A stretch of 7,002 bases of DNA from Candidatus Fibrimonadales bacterium (GCA_009788135.1 WQSA01000059.1:3929-10930); one strand, 5' to 3'; counted from the first letter of the stretch, positions 1-5,390 are shown. Made by a program: numbers and translations. The notes: generated by a model not told the origin, from the sequence alone.

Positions 1-533
1 TCAACAGTGACCTGGCTTTTTGCATCCGGGCGCAGCCATTTTAATTTTCCTTTTTCTCTTAGCTCAACTATGTTTTCCATCAGTTTGTGCGCAAGGAAAA
101 TAGGCAAAGGCATAAGTTCCGAAGTTTCGTCAGAAGCGTAGCCAAACATCATTCCCTGATCGCCTGCGCCTTGCTCGGCAGTGTCTTTGCCTACTGCGGC
201 AGCAGCGTTAACGCCTTGAGCGATATCCGGGCTCTGCTTGTCCAAAGCGACCAAAACTGAGCAACTGTCGGCATCAAAGCCTATTCCGGCTTGCGTATAT
301 CCAATTTCCTTGATTGTATCTCTAATAACTTTCTGATAATCGACGTTTGCTTTCGATGTTATTTCGCCGGCAATTACAACAAGGCCAGTGCTAACCAAAG
401 TTTCGCAAGCTACTCGACTTTTTGGGTCCTGAGCGAGCATTGCATCAAGAATGGCATCGGAAATTTGATCTGCAACTTTGTCTGGATGGCCAGGAGAAAC
501 AGACTCTGATGTGAACAAATAGTTGTGGGACAT
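1..533 (-). CDS. metK: S-adenosylmethionine synthetase, N-terminal part (cut by window edge)
   Basis: The enzyme makes S-adenosylmethionine from methionine and ATP in the cytoplasm and supplies the cell's methyl donor. Read on the minus strand from the ATG at 533, 177 codons are visible and the C-terminal half (about 200 residues in this family) lies left of the window. The start MSHNYLFTSESVSPGHPDK carries the GHPDK ATP-binding segment (residues 15-19). GEITS lies near residue 56, FDADSCSVL at 86-94 and KQSPDIAQGV at 99-108. The family signature GAGDQGMMFGY is at 122-132, and WLRPDAKSQVTV (166-177) is also typical. A short insertion, AAAAVGKDTAE, sits just before the signature, where other bacterial enzymes also vary in length. 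It is transcribed divergently from cdsA. Unlike its neighbours it has a good ribosome binding site (GAGAGG, 5 nt before ATG) and a short leader. There is no room in the leader for a SAM riboswitch. The identification is very secure. Confidence 0.98.
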   Translation of the reverse strand, partial: MSHNYLFTSESVSPGHPDKVADQISDAILDAMLAQDPKSRVACETLVSTGLVVIAGEITSKANVDYQKVIRDTIKEIGYTQAGIGFDADSCSVLVALDKQSPDIAQGVNAAAAVGKDTAEQGAGDQGMMFGYASDETSELMPLPIFLAHKLMENIVELREKGKLKWLRPDAKSQVTV

Positions 534-538
534 AATAA

Positions 539-544
539 CCTCTC
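539..544 (-). promoter_or_regulatory. Shine-Dalgarno sequence of metK
   Basis: Read on the minus strand this is GAGAGG, 5 nt upstream of the metK ATG, at ideal spacing. It confirms the metK start. It is also the only well-placed Shine-Dalgarno sequence I can see in the window, which contrasts with the + strand genes. Confidence 0.8.
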
Positions 545-552
545 TATTAATG

Positions 553-581
553 TTAGCAAGTAATATAGAAAATTCTATATT
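553..581 (+). promoter_or_regulatory. cdsA promoter, overlapping the metK promoter back to back
   Basis: TTAGCA (553-558, 4 of 6 to TTGACA) lies 17 bp before TATATT (576-581, 5 of 6 to TATAAT). The -10 box ends 6 nt before the cdsA ATG, so a normal start site would fall at or next to the start codon, and no Shine-Dalgarno sequence is present. The -10 is the right arm of a perfect 9-bp inverted repeat (AATATAGAA, 2-bp spacer, TTCTATATT, 562-581) whose left arm provides the metK -10. Confidence 0.55.
562..567 (-). promoter_or_regulatory. -10 box of the metK promoter
   Basis: Read on the minus strand the bases are TATATT (5 of 6 to TATAAT). A start site about 7 nt downstream, near 555, would give metK a leader of roughly 20 nt that includes its ribosome binding site. 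No -35 hexamer is recognisable at 16-18 bp. The box is one arm of the inverted repeat that also carries the cdsA -10 box on the other strand. Confidence 0.5.
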
Positions 582-587
582 CCAGCT

Positions 588-1418
588 ATGGCTTTAGGCA
601 ACTTAGCAAAACGTAGCATATTCGCATTTACGGCAATGCCCATTGTGGCGCTTCTTTTGTGGTACGGAGACTATGCTCGCTGGGCTTTTGTTTTGGGATT
701 GAATGCCGTTGCCGCTTACGAATGGTATAAAATGGTTTCTGCCGTTTATACGGAGAAAGTCAAAGTTTTGAGCGTGCTTTCGCCTGTTTGCGCTGTGTCT
801 CTAACCGTGCTTTGGCTTGGCAACGGCGAAGCCCCTCTTATACTTGCTGGCGTAATCTTGCTATATATAGTTATCGCTTTTGCATATATAGATGTTAAGA
901 ATTTATTTCCCTGGCTGGTGCTTCAGATAGCGGGTCCCCTTTATATTGGGCTTTGGGGCGGAATGTGCCTAAAGCTGTTCGGTTCGGGGCAGGGTTTGGC
1001 GGAATGCTCCAAATTTCTGGTTGTGATGTCAACCCTGTGGGCTTGCGACTCCGCAGCGTATTTTTCCGGCAGGTTTTTTGGCAAAACTAAACTGTCTCCG
1101 CAAATAAGCCCCAAAAAAACATGGGAAGGAGCGGTAGGCGGGACCATGTTCGCAATTTTCTGGTTCTGGATTTGGACCACAACAGGCTTTGGCTATACGG
1201 TATTTGATATGTCTCTGGCAATGGCAATGGGTTTTGCATTTGTTGTTTCCACAGCCGGTCAGCTTGGTGATTTGCTTATGTCTGCATTAAAGCGCTGGTC
1301 TGGCATAAAAGACTCTGGTGGAATTTTCCCTGGACACGGCGGAGTTTTGGATAGGGCAGACAGCTTCTATCTGGCAGCGCCTATCGCTACGATTCTACTA
1401 TCGCAAATTCCGATTTAA
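588..1418 (+). CDS. cdsA: phosphatidate cytidylyltransferase (CDP-diglyceride synthase)
   Basis: This integral membrane enzyme converts phosphatidic acid and CTP to CDP-diacylglycerol and pyrophosphate, the entry point to phosphatidylethanolamine, -glycerol and cardiolipin synthesis. The 276-residue length is normal for the family. The C-terminal CDS signature is complete: ALKRWSGIKDSGGIFPGHGG (233-252) followed by VLDRADSF (253-260). The conserved WACDSAAYFSGRFFGK (151-166) and SPKKTWEG (174-181) segments and the GQLGDL acidic motif (224-229) are also present. Several hydrophobic membrane spans are evident, for example about 11-25, 31-45, 64-76, 83-100, 107-125, 185-200 and 208-224. The ATG at 588 is favoured because KR-containing N-terminal residues precede the first span and the promoter sits just upstream. 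The gene is not in the common uppS-cdsA-dxr cluster: it stands beside metK, and the next gene starts 2 bp after its stop. Confidence 0.97.
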   Translation: MALGNLAKRSIFAFTAMPIVALLLWYGDYARWAFVLGLNAVAAYEWYKMVSAVYTEKVKVLSVLSPVCAVSLTVLWLGNGEAPLILAGVILLYIVIAFAYIDVKNLFPWLVLQIAGPLYIGLWGGMCLKLFGSGQGLAECSKFLVVMSTLWACDSAAYFSGRFFGKTKLSPQISPKKTWEGAVGGTMFAIFWFWIWTTTGFGYTVFDMSLAMAMGFAFVVSTAGQLGDLLMSALKRWSGIKDSGGIFPGHGGVLDRADSFYLAAPIATILLSQIPI

Positions 1419-1420
1419 CA

Positions 1421-2920
1421 ATGTCAATATTTATTCCGCTAATCATTATCGCATTGCTCTTTTCCCAGAGCTTTGGCGCTGGCGGCGCGCGGTGCGGAGT
1501 TGCGCAATTTATGGAAGATTCAAAAAAACAGGGAAAAACACTGGCTAAACCAGGCTTTGAGAGTTGCAATGCGGATAATTATTACAATAGAAACGCCGTT
1601 TTGGAGGCTAGAACCAAAAACTTTATCATATATTATACCTTGGATAAAGCTTCGCCCCATGCTACAACCTCTGAATATATAGATTCGCTTGCCAAATATC
1701 TGGAAGAAGCTTATTACTTTCACAAAGAAGTTCTGGGTATGAAAGGCATATTGGGAAAAAATCAGACTAGGCATTATATAAAAAATGTTCCGCTTGGTTT
1801 GTATCCCGTTGAAGTCATAGACAATGGGCTTTTGCGCGGCGATGAAGGAAAATATGACAATACATACGGCTTGATTCCCCCGCCTTACAGTGCGCAATCA
1901 ACGCAAATAATTATAGAAAACGATTTTTTATATGGAGCTGATTGCAAAGGCAATTTTTCAACAGTCCCTTATATTTCGCCCATAAACGGGAATTATTCAA
2001 TGCCCGGCAAATGGCATTTGGCTCTAAAAGTAACAGTTTTTCACGAGCTTTACCATAGTTTTCAAATATACCAAGTTAAAAGCCTGACCAACAACAATAT
2101 TTTTTGGGCAGAAGCCAGCGCAACCGGAGTAGAAGAAGTTGCGGTGCCGGAAGTAAATGATTATATAGGTTATATTTCGCCAAGCTTTGTGGAAACTATA
2201 GTAGATTCTGAGGCTGGCTATGGTTGGGCTATGCTTTATTTGTTTTTGTCTTACGAATTTGGTTTGGGTTTTGATTCCTTTATATGGAGGTCTTTTTCAG
2301 AAAGACCAAGGGAGAAATTTTCTGAGCATTTATCCAGGTATGCATATTCGTTGGGCAAAAATGCAGAGGATTTATTTCACAGATACGCTTCGTATCTTCT
2401 TTATTCAGGGAAAAAAGCTGAGTTTTTGCCAGATTCGCTGCCTCCAACCCCATTGCTCTCCGATTTATCGAGATGGCCGGAACGGAAGATTAGGCAGATT
2501 CCTATTGGTGTTTTGCCAGAGGCATCCTTTTATTTTCTCGAAAGAACAAGCGAAAACTGGCCAAAAACAGATTCTGCTACAAGAATTTCCCCTGCGGAGT
2601 ACGGAGATGCGTCTGTCTGGGTTCTTTCCCGTCTGCTGAAAAAGGAATGGTTTCCGCCACCGGAGCTAAAAGAGTTTGCAGCTTATCCAAATCCTTGGGA
2701 CCCTAAGCGAAACTCAGAGATAAAATTTTCGCCTTTGCCGGAAAAATCAACTGGAATTGAAATACGCTCTGCAAACGGGGTATTGCTGGGTAGAATAAAA
2801 GGCAAGCCTGGAGACGAGTTAATCTGGAAGCAAGATTCCAAAAAACTGCCAACTCCTGGAATTTTGTATTACAGAACTTTGCCGCATGGAAAAAACAAGG
2901 TACTTATTGTGGAATATTAA
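1421..2920 (+). CDS. secreted putative zinc metalloprotease (HExxH-X18-E) with FlgD/T9SS-like C-terminal tail
   Basis: This is a 499-residue exported protein. Residues 1-20 form a hydrophobic signal peptide ending in SFGA, with probable cleavage before GGARC. Unusually there is no basic residue ahead of the hydrophobic core. HELYH (208-212) is followed by exactly 18 residues and then E231 in FWAEASATGVEE, the gluzincin zinc-site spacing (two His, third-ligand Glu, catalytic E209). The surroundings resemble the MXAN_6640-type putative metalloproteases found in Myxococcota and Fibrobacterota; this comparison is from memory. Residues 420-499 begin AAYPNPWDPKRNSEIKFSPL and end KVLIVEY. They look like a FlgD-Ig or type IX secretion sorting domain, with the expected W (469) and G-I-L-Y-Y-R strand (480-485). 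Cysteines 25, 49 and 175 could pair outside the cytoplasm. The gene starts 2 bp after the cdsA stop with no Shine-Dalgarno sequence, so translation is probably coupled to cdsA. The substrate is unknown. Confidence 0.75.
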   Translation: MSIFIPLIIIALLFSQSFGAGGARCGVAQFMEDSKKQGKTLAKPGFESCNADNYYNRNAVLEARTKNFIIYYTLDKASPHATTSEYIDSLAKYLEEAYYFHKEVLGMKGILGKNQTRHYIKNVPLGLYPVEVIDNGLLRGDEGKYDNTYGLIPPPYSAQSTQIIIENDFLYGADCKGNFSTVPYISPINGNYSMPGKWHLALKVTVFHELYHSFQIYQVKSLTNNNIFWAEASATGVEEVAVPEVNDYIGYISPSFVETIVDSEAGYGWAMLYLFLSYEFGLGFDSFIWRSFSERPREKFSEHLSRYAYSLGKNAEDLFHRYASYLLYSGKKAEFLPDSLPPTPLLSDLSRWPERKIRQIPIGVLPEASFYFLERTSENWPKTDSATRISPAEYGDASVWVLSRLLKKEWFPPPELKEFAAYPNPWDPKRNSEIKFSPLPEKSTGIEIRSANGVLLGRIKGKPGDELIWKQDSKKLPTPGILYYRTLPHGKNKVLIVEY

Positions 2921-3019
2921 TAAATTAGCGTTGCTTTACAGCGGCTATACTAATTAAATTTTCAGGGAAACAAAGAAAATTTGAAAAATTGATTTTTCCG
3001 ATCATTTTGCAAACAAATG

Positions 3020-3051
3020 TTGACACTTTTTAGGAATTCATTCTCTACATT
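3020..3051 (+). promoter_or_regulatory. promoter of the XRE regulator gene
   Basis: A perfect TTGACA (3020-3025) precedes TACATT (3046-3051), which ends 8 nt before the ATG at 3060. The 20-bp spacing is longer than the sigma-70 optimum, so the true pairing is uncertain. The rest of the 139-bp gap after the protease gene (2921-3059) contains an AT-only hairpin (GAAAAAT, TG, ATTTTTC, 2983-2998) without a U-run, and no gene. There is no Shine-Dalgarno sequence before the ATG. Confidence 0.45.
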
Positions 3052-3059
3052 ATGTCGCT

Positions 3060-3377
3060 ATGGTAAAACTTCTCAACTCTGATAGCTTGATTCAAGCTTT
3101 TAGACGTCTTTTATGCGAAGAGCGTAAAATTCGCGGTATGTCACAGCTAGACTTAGCCAAAAGTAGCGGCTTGACAAGACAATGCATTGCCCTTTTTGAA
3201 AGCGGCCAGCGAGTCCCAACATTTTTCTCCTTATTTTGCCTGGCAAGAGGATTTGGCATGCCTGCTGCAAGGTTTATATTAATGCTTATGGACAAAATGG
3301 AGTTTTATGAGCGAATGCAAGAACAAGACTTTTTAGCCGCAGATGGCAGAAAAGTTAGATGGCAGGCTCGACGATGA
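3060..3377 (+). CDS. small XRE-family (Cro/CI-type) DNA-binding regulator
   Basis: This 105-residue cytoplasmic protein consists mostly of one Cro/CI helix-turn-helix domain at about residues 14-72. The sequence RKIRGMSQLDLAKSSGLTRQ (22-41) contains the helix-turn-helix core (SQLDLAKSSGLTRQCIALFE), followed by the characteristic SGQRVPTFFSLFCLARGFGM segment (48-67). A basic tail, GRKVRWQARR, ends the protein. The length and the domain-only layout suggest a dimeric repressor or activator without a sensor domain. Similar short regulators occur in several copies in Fibrobacter genomes as far as I recall. It stands alone with its own promoter. A perfect 14-bp inverted repeat begins 3 bp after its stop, and a decayed gene and the glycosyltransferase promoter with an operator-like repeat follow. 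The target is unknown; the operator-like repeat at 3806-3831 and its own promoter are reasonable candidates. The start is set by the nearby -10 box and by the lack of any alternative in-frame start. Confidence 0.9.
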   Translation: MVKLLNSDSLIQAFRRLLCEERKIRGMSQLDLAKSSGLTRQCIALFESGQRVPTFFSLFCLARGFGMPAARFILMLMDKMEFYERMQEQDFLAADGRKVRWQARR

Positions 3378-3378
3378 T

Positions 3379-3419
3379 TGTTTCACGGGAAACAAATCTC
3401 CTATGTTTCCCGTGAAACG
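3379..3419. repeat. perfect 14-bp inverted repeat; arms resemble parS/Noc sites
   Basis: GTTTCACGGGAAAC (3380-3393) is repeated exactly in inverted orientation as GTTTCCCGTGAAAC (3405-3418), with an 11-bp spacer. Each arm is itself a near-palindrome. With flanks, the left copy TGTTTCACGGGAAACA (3379-3394) differs from the ParB parS consensus TGTTTCACGTGAAACA at one position. The right copy, read on the minus strand, differs at two. The differing base makes one half of each copy match the Noc-type core (CCCGGG) instead. The repeat lies 2 bp after the XRE gene stop. As RNA it would form a strong hairpin, but no U-run follows on either strand, so a standard intrinsic terminator is not supported. 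It may be a protein-binding site, an RNA-end-protecting hairpin or an unconventional terminator. Confidence 0.7.
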
Positions 3420-3450
3420 TAAGGAAGGGAGCTTTATTAAAAACAATACG

Positions 3451-3461
3451 TATATTATAAT
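3451..3461 (+). promoter_or_regulatory. -10-like element before the decayed small gene
   Basis: TATATT (3451-3456) ends 8 nt before the ATG at 3465, the same spacing as at the intact leaderless-type genes here, and it overlaps a perfect TATAAT (3456-3461). The only -35-like hexamer is weak: TTTATT at 3433-3438, 17 bp from the TATAAT. The promoter may survive although the reading frame behind it is broken. Confidence 0.35.
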
Positions 3462-3464
3462 AGT

Positions 3465-3728
3465 ATGCCTTTTATTCTTCTTTTGGTTGTCGCATTACAA
3501 GACCCTGATCATCAATAGAGGGATTCTGTTAACTCAAACGGGTTTACTATTTGGTATAGCAAAGATGTCGGAGATTGCGCTAGCATGGCTGCGCAGCAGG
3601 CTCAAGCCGCGTTGGATGAGCTGGAAGCGTAGTCCGTACTTACCGAGCTTGCACATGCGGCTCTTCACTGCTCGAAAGGCAATGTATATATGGTTCAAAA
3701 CAGCTCAGATTTTGTTGTGGAAAGCTGA
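3465..3728 (+). pseudogene. probable remnant of a small exported protein gene, two in-frame amber codons
   Basis: One frame reads as a protein-like chain of 87 codons if two TAG codons (3516-3518 and 3630-3632) are passed, ending at TGA 3726-3728. It starts MPFILLLVVALQDPDHQ, which looks like the hydrophobic core of a signal peptide. It continues RDSVNSNGFTIWYSKDVGDC and then a helix-like, Ala/Gln-rich stretch (ASMAAQQAQAALDELEA). After the second TAG come SVLTELAHAALHCSKGN and VYMVQNSSDFVVES. NGFTIWYSKD loosely resembles NFIIYYTLDK in the secreted protease gene at 1421 (residues 67-76), so a decayed relative of that family is possible but unproven. The glycosyltransferase gene ends in TAG, so TAG is a normal stop here and code reassignment is unlikely. 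No family is recognised. An alternative is ordinary intergenic DNA that happens to read well. Confidence 0.3.
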
Positions 3729-3777
3729 AAACAGCGGCGGAAAAGTCGTTGGGCAGTCAAAAATAGGGGTTGTAGCG

Positions 3778-3805
3778 AAAAAAAATGCAAAAAAATGCAA
3801 AAAAA
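3778..3805. repeat. phased A-tracts, three copies at 10-bp period
   Basis: A-runs of 8, 7 and 7 bases (3778-3785, 3789-3795, 3799-3805) are separated by TGC, giving a tandem 10-bp unit (ATGCAAAAAA) in register with the DNA helix. A-tracts phased at 10 bp curve DNA. The block sits directly upstream of the glycosyltransferase promoter (-35 at 3819), where curvature or UP-element-like contacts with the polymerase alpha subunits would raise promoter strength. Confidence 0.7.
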
Positions 3806-3831
3806 TGCATTTTGTACCTAGACAAAATGCA
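3806..3831. promoter_or_regulatory. operator-like inverted repeat over the -35 of the glycosyltransferase promoter
   Basis: TGCATTTTGT (3806-3815) and ACAAAATGCA (3822-3831) are exact reverse complements separated by 6 bp, giving half-site centres 16 bp apart. The right half overlaps the -35 hexamer at 3819-3824, a classic repressor position. The same half-site core, AAAATGCA, also occurs in the three phased repeats just upstream, so several dimers could bind on nearby helix turns. The binding protein is unknown; the XRE regulator encoded at 3060 is a candidate by proximity only. Confidence 0.55.
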
Positions 3832-3847
3832 AAAAATATTCTATATT
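3819..3847 (+). promoter_or_regulatory. strong sigma-70 promoter of the glycosyltransferase gene
   Basis: TAGACA (3819-3824, 5 of 6 to TTGACA) and TATATT (3842-3847, 5 of 6 to TATAAT) are separated by exactly 17 bp. The -10 box ends 9 nt before the ATG at 3857, so the transcript would start within a few bases of the start codon, and there is no Shine-Dalgarno sequence. This is the best-formed promoter in the window, backed by phased A-tracts and overlapped by an inverted repeat. Confidence 0.75.
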
Positions 3848-3856
3848 ATATGAGCA

Positions 3857-5365
3857 ATGGTTGCCACGATTTTTTTGGACATATTATTTGTCCTTTATGT
3901 TATTGCAGGAATAGGGCTTGTTTTGTACGGCTTTAATTGTTACTTTAGTATCTTTCTTTTTTTGAAAAATTTTAAAAAGAATCGCAAATCTGACCGTGAA
4001 ACTTTGGAAAACTTTTTAAAAGATCTTGATGTTAACGCTTTGCCGAAAGTCACTACGCAATTGCCGGTCTTCAATGAAGGGACCTGCGTAGAACGCCTTA
4101 TTGAAAGCGTTTGCGCAATGGAGTATCCCAAGCATCTTCACGAGATTCAGGTCTTGGACGATTCCACGGATGATTGCGTGAAAATCTCCGAGAGAAAAGT
4201 AGCGGAGATGAAAGAGAAAGGTTATAACATTTCCTTAATCCACCGCACAAACCGCAAAGATTATAAAGCTGGAGCTTTGAAAGAAGGGATGGAAAAGTGC
4301 GAAGGCGAGTTCTTGGCAATTTTCGATGCGGACTTCGTTCCGGAAAAAAACTTTTTGATGCACACCGTTCCATATATGATAATGGATGAGAAGATTGGTT
4401 TGGTTCAAGGCCGCTGGGGGCATTTGAACAGAAGCGAATCTGGTTTAACGCTTGCGCAATCCATAGGAATAGATGGCCATTTTGTGATAGAGCAATCCGC
4501 TCGCAGTTGGGGCGGCTTGTTTATGAATTTCAATGGCACGGCAGGCGTTTGGCGCAGAAAGGCCATAGACGATGCCGGCGGCTGGGAAGGCGATACCCTC
4601 ACTGAAGATATGGATTTGTCTTATCGCAGCCAGCTTGTAGGCTGGAAAATGAAATTCGTTTTCGATGTGCTGGTGCCGGCAGAATTGCCCGCAGACATCA
4701 ACGCTTTCAAAAGCCAGCAATACCGCTGGGCAAAAGGTTCCATACAAACTGCCGTAAAAGATTTGCCGCGCGTTTTCGCATCCAAGCAATCTTTGAAGGT
4801 AAAATTTCAATCGTTCATGCACACTACGCATTATTCAATTCATCCTTTGATGTTGTTCACTGCGGTGTCTGCGTTTCCGCTTTTGGCTTTTGGCCATTCA
4901 AAATTCGGGAACATGCCGTTGTGGATGTTTACAGCTTTGTTTGCCACTATAGCCCTTGCAGCGGTGGCTCCTTCAACGCTTTATTTTGTTGCTCAAAAAT
5001 TCTCTGGTTCAGTAGGCTGGAAAAAGCGCATGGCCGCTTTGCCGCTTTTGATGAGTTTGGGCGTAGGTATTGCCGTTAGCAATACGTGCGCCGTGCTATC
5101 GGCAGTGTTTGGCCGTCAGAGCCCATTTATAAGAACGCCTAAACAGGGCGGCGCGGCAGGCGTAAAGAAATTCAAGCAGAAATTTCCAAAGATAGCGCTT
5201 ATAGAATTGTCTGTAGGCGTTTACTGCATATTCGGTTTAATGCAGTACATAGATGCAAGAGTTTATTTGATAGGTCCTTTCCTAGCACTTTACGCCGTGG
5301 GCTTTTTGGCTGTTGGCGTTTTGAGCATGCTTCATTTCGTGAGCAATATCAGGGGAGAGGCTTAG
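3857..5365 (+). CDS. membrane glycosyltransferase, family 2, cellulose/mannan-synthase type
   Basis: The 502-residue inner-membrane enzyme should transfer sugar from a nucleotide-sugar to a growing polysaccharide or a lipid. One N-terminal membrane span (about 6-36) precedes a cytosolic GT-A domain. That domain begins VTTQLPVFNE (65-74) and continues through QVLDDSTDD (98-106). It has the DAD metal-binding motif at 157-159, the catalytic acid region TED (249-251) and QQYRWAKG (287-294), which carries the QxxRW acceptor motif of processive synthases. Further spans lie near 330-354, 366-389, 402-418 and 445-495, with a conserved-looking FIRTPKQGG loop (424-432). This is the bare layout of CslA-like and related bacterial synthases: no PilZ domain, so no sign of direct c-di-GMP control. 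The donor sugar cannot be read from the sequence. The ATG at 3857 is fixed by the promoter only 9 bp upstream. pfkA follows 25 bp downstream, so co-transcription is possible. It could make an exopolysaccharide, a glucomannan-like polymer or a glycolipid. Confidence 0.9.
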   Translation: MVATIFLDILFVLYVIAGIGLVLYGFNCYFSIFLFLKNFKKNRKSDRETLENFLKDLDVNALPKVTTQLPVFNEGTCVERLIESVCAMEYPKHLHEIQVLDDSTDDCVKISERKVAEMKEKGYNISLIHRTNRKDYKAGALKEGMEKCEGEFLAIFDADFVPEKNFLMHTVPYMIMDEKIGLVQGRWGHLNRSESGLTLAQSIGIDGHFVIEQSARSWGGLFMNFNGTAGVWRRKAIDDAGGWEGDTLTEDMDLSYRSQLVGWKMKFVFDVLVPAELPADINAFKSQQYRWAKGSIQTAVKDLPRVFASKQSLKVKFQSFMHTTHYSIHPLMLFTAVSAFPLLAFGHSKFGNMPLWMFTALFATIALAAVAPSTLYFVAQKFSGSVGWKKRMAALPLLMSLGVGIAVSNTCAVLSAVFGRQSPFIRTPKQGGAAGVKKFKQKFPKIALIELSVGVYCIFGLMQYIDARVYLIGPFLALYAVGFLAVGVLSMLHFVSNIRGEA

Positions 5366-5377
5366 CAAGTTTTTTTC

Positions 5378-5383
5378 TACATT
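5378..5383 (+). promoter_or_regulatory. -10-like box directly before pfkA
   Basis: TACATT ends 7 nt before the pfkA ATG, the same element and spacing as before the other + strand genes, and the gap lacks a Shine-Dalgarno sequence near the ATG. No -35 hexamer is evident at 16-18 bp, because that stretch is still coding for the glycosyltransferase C terminus. A purine-rich AGGGGAGAGG (5351-5360) is too far upstream of the ATG to serve as a ribosome binding site. pfkA may also be reached by read-through from the upstream gene. Confidence 0.35.
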
Positions 5384-5390
5384 CCCCTTT

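Noticed and set aside
291..509. 72-codon + strand frame
   Set aside because: It is antisense to metK, whose conserved motifs are unmistakable over the same bases.
534..561. SAM riboswitch in front of metK
   Set aside because: With the -10 box at 562-567, only about 20 nt of leader remain before the ATG, too short for any SAM aptamer.
2220..2639. 139-codon + strand frame inside the protease gene
   Set aside because: It is an out-of-frame shadow of the 499-codon gene, with no start signal or recognisable motif.
2983..2998. Hairpin GAAAAAT-TG-ATTTTTC as terminator after the protease gene
   Set aside because: The stem is almost purely A/T, the loop is 2 nt and no U-run follows; such symmetry is easily expected in AT-rich spacers.
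3380..3418. Inverted repeat as a standard rho-independent terminator of the XRE gene
   Set aside because: The stem is strong, but GTAAGGAAGG follows on the + strand and no U-run follows on the minus strand. Kept as a repeat with an open function.
3465..3728. Alternative genetic code with TAG as sense codon
   Set aside because: The intact glycosyltransferase gene ends in TAG with its C terminus complete and a new gene 25 bp later, and none of the intact genes contains an internal TAG.
3778..3831. Short repeats as a CRISPR array
   Set aside because: The unit is 10 bp with no spacers and no cas genes are nearby; it reads as phased A-tracts plus an operator-like repeat.
3343..3936. 197-codon open frame overlapping the XRE gene end and the glycosyltransferase start
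   Set aside because: It runs through the inverted repeat, the A-tract block (giving a Lys/Asn-rich stretch) and the promoter, overlaps 80 bp of a well-supported gene, and shows no recognisable domain. A different frame in the same stretch is more protein-like.
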